Part shown: in pieces, positions 60,209 to 64,000 of the stretch
How positions within the stretch are numbered: the first letter of the stretch is position 1
Layout: every line of letters begins with the position of its first letter
Assembly (NCBI GenBank): GCA_001972305.1
Contig: BDDD01001459.1
Location: 216,702 to 280,701 of the forward strand
Reading direction: 5' to 3'
Source: Cephalotus follicularis
Taxonomy: Eukaryota; Streptophyta; Magnoliopsida; Oxalidales; Cephalotaceae
Length of the DNA: 64,000 nt
Translations under genes and position numbers: made by a program
Notes under the pieces: generated by a model
Seen by the model: the letters and a program-made list of their open reading frames with translations, nothing else
Databases searched by the model: none
Told to the model about the DNA's origin: nothing

Positions 60209-61763
60209 TGTTTTAAAATTTATAGCCGCAAGTGCACGGATCATGCAGTAACGGGTCGAACGCAGGGAAACGTTAAACTAGTTATAATTTATCCAACCTA
60301 GCCGAAGTATACCAAATTTGAGATAAACTATCAAAAACTACTCCTAATTGTGCAAAAATAATAAAACAATTGAAAACAGGCAAGAAATAAATAAAATAAA
60401 ATAAAATAACAAACTAAAATAATTGAAAATAACAGAAAGTAACACGTACAAATTAAAACTAATTAAAGCAATAAATAAAACTAAAGAAAATATATAATGA
60501 AAAATTGGTTTTAGGGTATAGAAACTCACCATAGATTGTATTGAACAATTCGCTTTAATTAAACGATCATACCTCGATAACCAACGGCAGCTAGGTCGAT
60601 ACGGAGTGCGACTGTGATGACAAATCGTATGAGTAGTCATGCTAGGTCTATACGGAGTGTGGATTTTAATCAAACAAACCGTATGAATAGTCATGCTAGG
60701 TCTATACGGAGTGTGTTCGGCGTGACAAACCGTATGAGTAGACTCCATTGATCGCATCAAAAACCATTTATTCACCAACTTTTAGCTTCACCGGCAATAT
60801 GTTTGTGGATATTAATCAGACAGACAAAGTGTGTGTGAAGGCAGAAAAATTGAAGAATAAATAAAATATTCAAGGATTTTTATTGATGGAATTGAAACAA
60901 TAACAATCTAGGTTTTGTTCTAACCCCAAAACCTTAAGAAATTAGCTACAAAACATTAAAAAAAAACTAAAGAAAAAATTGAAAGAAAAAGAAGAAGGAG
61001 ACGGCAGCTTCTTGTTTTGTGTCTCTCCCTTTTATTCTACTGTTATGCCATATATATATACACACAACCGACATACACTAAAACCTATTCAGCATAAATT
61101 AAAACAATTGTCCACTTGTAAAAAGCAATAAAAAATCGGCAATTTTTTTATTTCCCTTTTGGCTGCATGGAGGGCTTTGATGCGCATGGATGCTACTGAT
61201 TTGAGATGGACACTTGCATTTTGCTGTCTGAATGGTGGCGTTTTAATTGGTGTGTATGGGCTGATTTCGTTGCATAGACGCATGTGGAGTTGAAGATGCA
61301 TGTTGGCTGATTCATGCATGGCCTGCATGAATTGATTGGCGTACAACGCATGGATGCTGTTGTCTTCACTCCAGGCGTCAAAAATTTGTTATTAAGAATT
61401 AATGGCATTATGGTAATAAACAATGAAGGCATAACGGTAACCAAAATTAGTTTTCAACTATATCTCTTCATCTGGACTCCGGAATGGGTCGACCGAAGAA
61501 CAAAAAGTACTCCAAATAATTTCATGAATACAATGAGTCCAATATTTGCTATATTCTAATAACTTTCAAAGCTTTCATAATTACCATTATGCCATTATCT
61601 ATCAATTTGACTCCGAAATTAACTTCTTTGCCCCGTTTATTTCTCTTTCACAAAATTAACCCGAAAACCTAAAAATACAACAAAACATACCCGAGTAATC
61701 TGATCCAAGCATAAAAATATAGCAAATAGATCATTAAAAAAAAAAACATTTTTATGCTAAACA
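60209..61763 (-). repeat. E9 3' LTR
   Basis: 1,555 bp; the minus strand starts TGTTTAGCAT and ends TTTTAAAACA. It contains a three-copy tandem array at about 60590-60745. Open frames have no domain. Confidence 0.85.
60590..60745 (-). repeat. Three-copy tandem repeat in E9 LTR
   Basis: Three imperfect units of about 57-63 bp containing GCTAGGTCTATACGGAGTG and CAAACCGTATGA-type segments. Confidence 0.85.
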
Positions 61764-61800
61764 AATACCCCCATACTTAAACTTTGCTTGTCCTCAAGCA
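61764..61800 (-). other. E9 polypurine tract and conserved 3' motif
   Basis: On the minus strand GAGGACAAGCAAAGTTTAAG then TATGGGGGTATT ends at the LTR. The string is the well-known 3' signature of Athila/Tat elements. Confidence 0.85.
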
Positions 61801-62040
61801 AACCAAATGGAAAACTAAAATAAGGAAACACACGCAAACACAAAAATAGAAAACAAAAAAATACAAGAAAAAACCTAACTCACTTTCGTAGGAATCACGA
61901 TTGCATGTAGCATATGCAACAAACCGTTAAACCCCTAGGTGGCCCTAGTGGAAGAGTTTTGTCTCGTGAGTGTTTTCCAGTGAATAAACACACAAAATTC
62001 AGTTCATCAAAACTTTGAAAACAGGTAAAATGTATCCATA
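61801..62040 (-). other. E9 3' untranslated stretch
   Basis: AT-rich, no open frame of note, between the last stop at 62041-62043 and the purine tract. Confidence 0.6.
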
Positions 62041-62376
62041 CTAAAAAATTCCTATACCTGTCATATCAATCTTAAACATACCACATGAGAAAACAATTTT
62101 AACAATATAAGCACAATCACAACAAGATCTCCACCAATAGAAACCATCAAGAGAATAATAACAGTGAAAAACGTTGTCAACAAAACGTAGAGATTGCCAA
62201 GAAACAATTTAAGCATCGTCCCAATAGGACTTCCACCAGTAAAAACCATCTAGAGAACAAGAACATTTAAATGCATCACCTAAACCTATCTTAGCAACCT
62301 TACGCACACAATGGGAGAAAACAATTTTTACAATTTTAGAACCATCCCAACATGATCTTCACCAGTAGAAACCATC
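62041..62376 (-). pseudogene. E9 3' coding tail with three DGFYW repeats
   Basis: Continuing the protease frame past its TGA (62359-62361) to a TAG at 62041-62043, the translation contains LDGFYW three times: Asp codons at 62376, 62250 and 62148. Spacing is 42 and 34 codons, all in one frame. The shared pattern is LDGFYWW(R/K)S followed by Cys or Tyr and an Asp; IVKIVFS follows copies one and three. Two stops interrupt: TGA where the other copies have TGG, and TAA at 62209-62211. I do not recognise the module. The kept frame suggests it was once translated. Confidence 0.65.
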
Positions 62377-63354
62377 AAGAGCATCACAAAAATCGTGGCC
62401 AACCAACCATTGACTATCCGAAAAAAAATCGATGATCACATCGTCCAACCAACTCAATATCTCCTTTTGCGTAACCTCTAATTCCTCGAATTCTCTCAAG
62501 CATTCCATGAAGCTGTTCTCAAAATCTACGTCAAAGTACGTTTGGTCAGGCGTGGCGAGTTTGTTTGTGTAATGGGATAGATGATCCCATTCACTATTCA
62601 AATTTGGCTCATTGAGCTTATTTTCTAACCATGCTAACGCTTCCTCATTTTCTAGCCACATCAATCTATCCTTTTGGTTAGCCTCCTCTACCTCGAATTC
62701 TCTCCTGAAATTGCGATCAAAGTCGATATTAAAATACGAATCAATGGTATCAGGAATTGAGCGAATCACGTAGACATCATCAAAGTCAGATTGATGCTTT
62801 CCCAATCGGAAAATGTTAAAGTCCATCGACGACTTTCCAAAACTCAACTTCATGAGACCATTTCGGCAATTGATCAATGCATTACTTGTGGCCAAGAATG
62901 ATCTACCAAGGATAACTGGGATTTGGTCTTTTATATTCACAACAGGCTGGGTATCTAATACGACAAAATCGACAGGAAAGAAAAACTCACCAACCTTTAT
63001 CAAAACATCCTAAATTTTCCCTCTTGGTACTTTTACCGACCTATCAGCTAATTGCAAAGTCGTGGTGGTCGGGAGCAACTCCCCTAAACCTAGTTGCTCA
63101 AAAACTGACGAAGGTAACAAATTCACACTTGCTCCTAAATCGAGCAAGGCATGATTGATTTTGGTGTTACCAATTACACGAGAGATTGTTGGGCAGCCAG
63201 GATCTTTGTATTTTAGAATCTTTGGTTGCGAAATGATCGCAGTGACGTTGGCTGCCAAGAAAGCCTTTTTCGTAGTTTGAAGGATCCTCTTTTTCTTGCA
63301 TAAGTCTTTTAGGACTTTTGAGTAAGAGGGCACATGCTCAATGGCTTCAAGCAA
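62362..63354 (-). pseudogene. E9 aspartic protease and C-terminal extension
   Basis: Two open stretches (63354-63010 and 63003-62359) separated by one stop near 63010. The active-site loop is LLDLGASVNLLP (about 63165-63130), the DLGAS form of Athila/Tat proteases, followed by LADRSVKVPRG, FFPVDFVVLD, IPVILGRSFLATSNALINC and NGLMKLSFG. The extension after residue 85 of the second stretch is acidic and contains a twofold internal repeat (residues 90-118 and 156-187). Retropepsin function is inferred from family knowledge. Confidence 0.88.
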
Positions 63355-63375
63355 TGGGATATTGATTTGAACTTT

Positions 63376-63998
63376 TTAAAATGTATTGATGATCTTTTCC
63401 ATCGCCGGGGCTTTCGCATTTTGCAATCTCCTTGGAAAAGAAACTGGGGGATCAAATGAACACTTGGGTATTTCCATTAATTGTTCCTTTTTCTCTTTTT
63501 CTTTCTCTTCCCTAACTTCTTCTTGCGCATTTAAATTTGTTGGTTGCACAAAGGAGTCAACCAACTGTTCTTTTGATTTTTCGTGTGCAGAGGACTCAAC
63601 CAATTGCTCACTTGAATTTTCTGTTTTATCCGCTGGTTGGTACTCACTTCCACTTCGCAAGGCAAATGCTTGGTCGGATGGACCGGAAGAAGATGAGCAT
63701 TGCGGATTAGATTGCGGTTGGACGAAGGTTGTCCCAAAAAGTGTGAAGGTGGGGCACCAACGCTGGAAGGCTGCCCAGAAAAGGTGGACGGTTGACCATG
63801 AAAATTTGGTGGTCCTATTTGATTATGCCCTTGACTCCATGAGAAGTTTGGATGATTTCTCCAACCCGGGTTGTAAGTGTTACTATACGGGTTGTATTGG
63901 TTCATTGCGGACACATTCTCATGAGTATATTGATTTTCAATGTAGCTTTGGCATTCTTCGATCACATGACTTGGTGACTGGCACCAAGAACACATAGG
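63376..63998 (-). pseudogene. E9 gag, C-terminal end, frameshifted
   Basis: From 63995: a zinc knuckle CSWCQSPSHVIEEC (CX2CX4HX4C), then NPYSNTYNPGWRNHPNFSW, an Athila gag hallmark, then Gly/Pro/Ser-rich GQPS repeats. A frameshift between the two open stretches (63995-63531 and 63660-63376) is followed by an acidic linker EEVREEKEKEKKEQL and RRLQNAKAPAMEKI. A stop near 63376 separates it from the protease part. The N-terminal gag is outside the window. Confidence 0.88.
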
Positions 63999-64000
63999 GG

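Larger units (their letters stand above)
60209..64000 (-). mobile_element. E9: Athila-like gypsy element with gag and protease only
   Basis: On the minus strand: gag end with zinc knuckle, protease, a repeat-bearing coding tail, a purine-rich tract and a 3' LTR (61763-60209). Only about 600 bp separates protease from the LTR, so reverse transcriptase, RNase H and integrase are absent. The motif GAGGACAAGCAAAG...TATGGGGG before the LTR is typical of Athila/Tat elements. The 5' end lies outside the window. Inserted in E8 gag. Confidence 0.88.

Noticed and set aside
60344..60778. Minus-strand open frame of 144 codons as an LTR-encoded protein
   Set aside because: It spans the three-copy tandem repeat of the E9 LTR; its repetitive first half and hydrophobic second half follow base composition.

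Overview
The window is heterochromatic nuclear DNA from a flowering plant with a repeat-rich genome. I see no host gene, no rRNA or tRNA gene and no CRISPR array. All of it is LTR retrotransposons nested in one another: Ty3/gypsy chromoviruses that look like the Del/Tekay lineage (integrase followed by a C-terminal chromodomain), Ty1/copia elements of the Angela/Tork type, and one Athila-like gypsy element. Primer-binding sites, where visible, match plant initiator tRNA-Met (TGGTATCAGAG type). The species cannot be named from the sequence.

Layout, with my labels. E1 (+ strand, 5' part outside the window) supplies pol at 2-2793 and a 3' LTR starting at 2839. E2, a complete chromovirus (4956-15192, + strand, target-site duplication TTTAC), interrupts that LTR, which resumes at 15198 and ends near 15784. 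E1 lies in a minus-strand gypsy LTR (E0), seen as three pieces: 15785-15879, 25869-26340 and about 49133-50668. E4, a complete but ruined copia (15880-25863, minus strand, TSD CAAAC), separates the first two pieces. E5, a minus-strand chromovirus (26341-49127, TSD CACAG/CATAG), separates the last two. E5 is itself split by a solo LTR E5a (29877-33402, TSD ACCTT) in its RNase H and by E3 (37638-47742, minus strand, TSD TCCTC) in its 5' LTR. E3 belongs to the same family as E2.

Right of E0 a short pol remnant P (50669-50752) is cut by copia E6 (LTR 50753-51405 plus 54682-56199, RNase H at 56206-56689, minus strand). A 3.3-kb solo gypsy LTR E7 (51406-54676, TSD GAGAG) sits in the E6 LTR. Chromovirus E8 (+ strand, from 56690) interrupts the E6 RNase H. 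E9, an Athila-like element on the minus strand (60209 to the window end), interrupts the E8 gag.

No element looks able to transpose by itself: all coding regions carry stops, frameshifts or truncations, and several have altered catalytic residues. E3 is the least damaged. The order of insertion follows from the nesting: P is older than E0 and E6; E0 is older than E1, E4 and E5; E1 is older than E2; E5 is older than E3 and E5a; E6 is older than E7 and E8; E8 is older than E9.

Points that stand out are clusters of GTCGAC-cored palindromes in LTRs of several gypsy families and one copia LTR; a gag-protease-only Athila derivative whose 3' region keeps one frame through three copies of a DGFYWW motif; a possible intron inside chromovirus LTRs; and the strong tendency of insertions to land in other LTRs.
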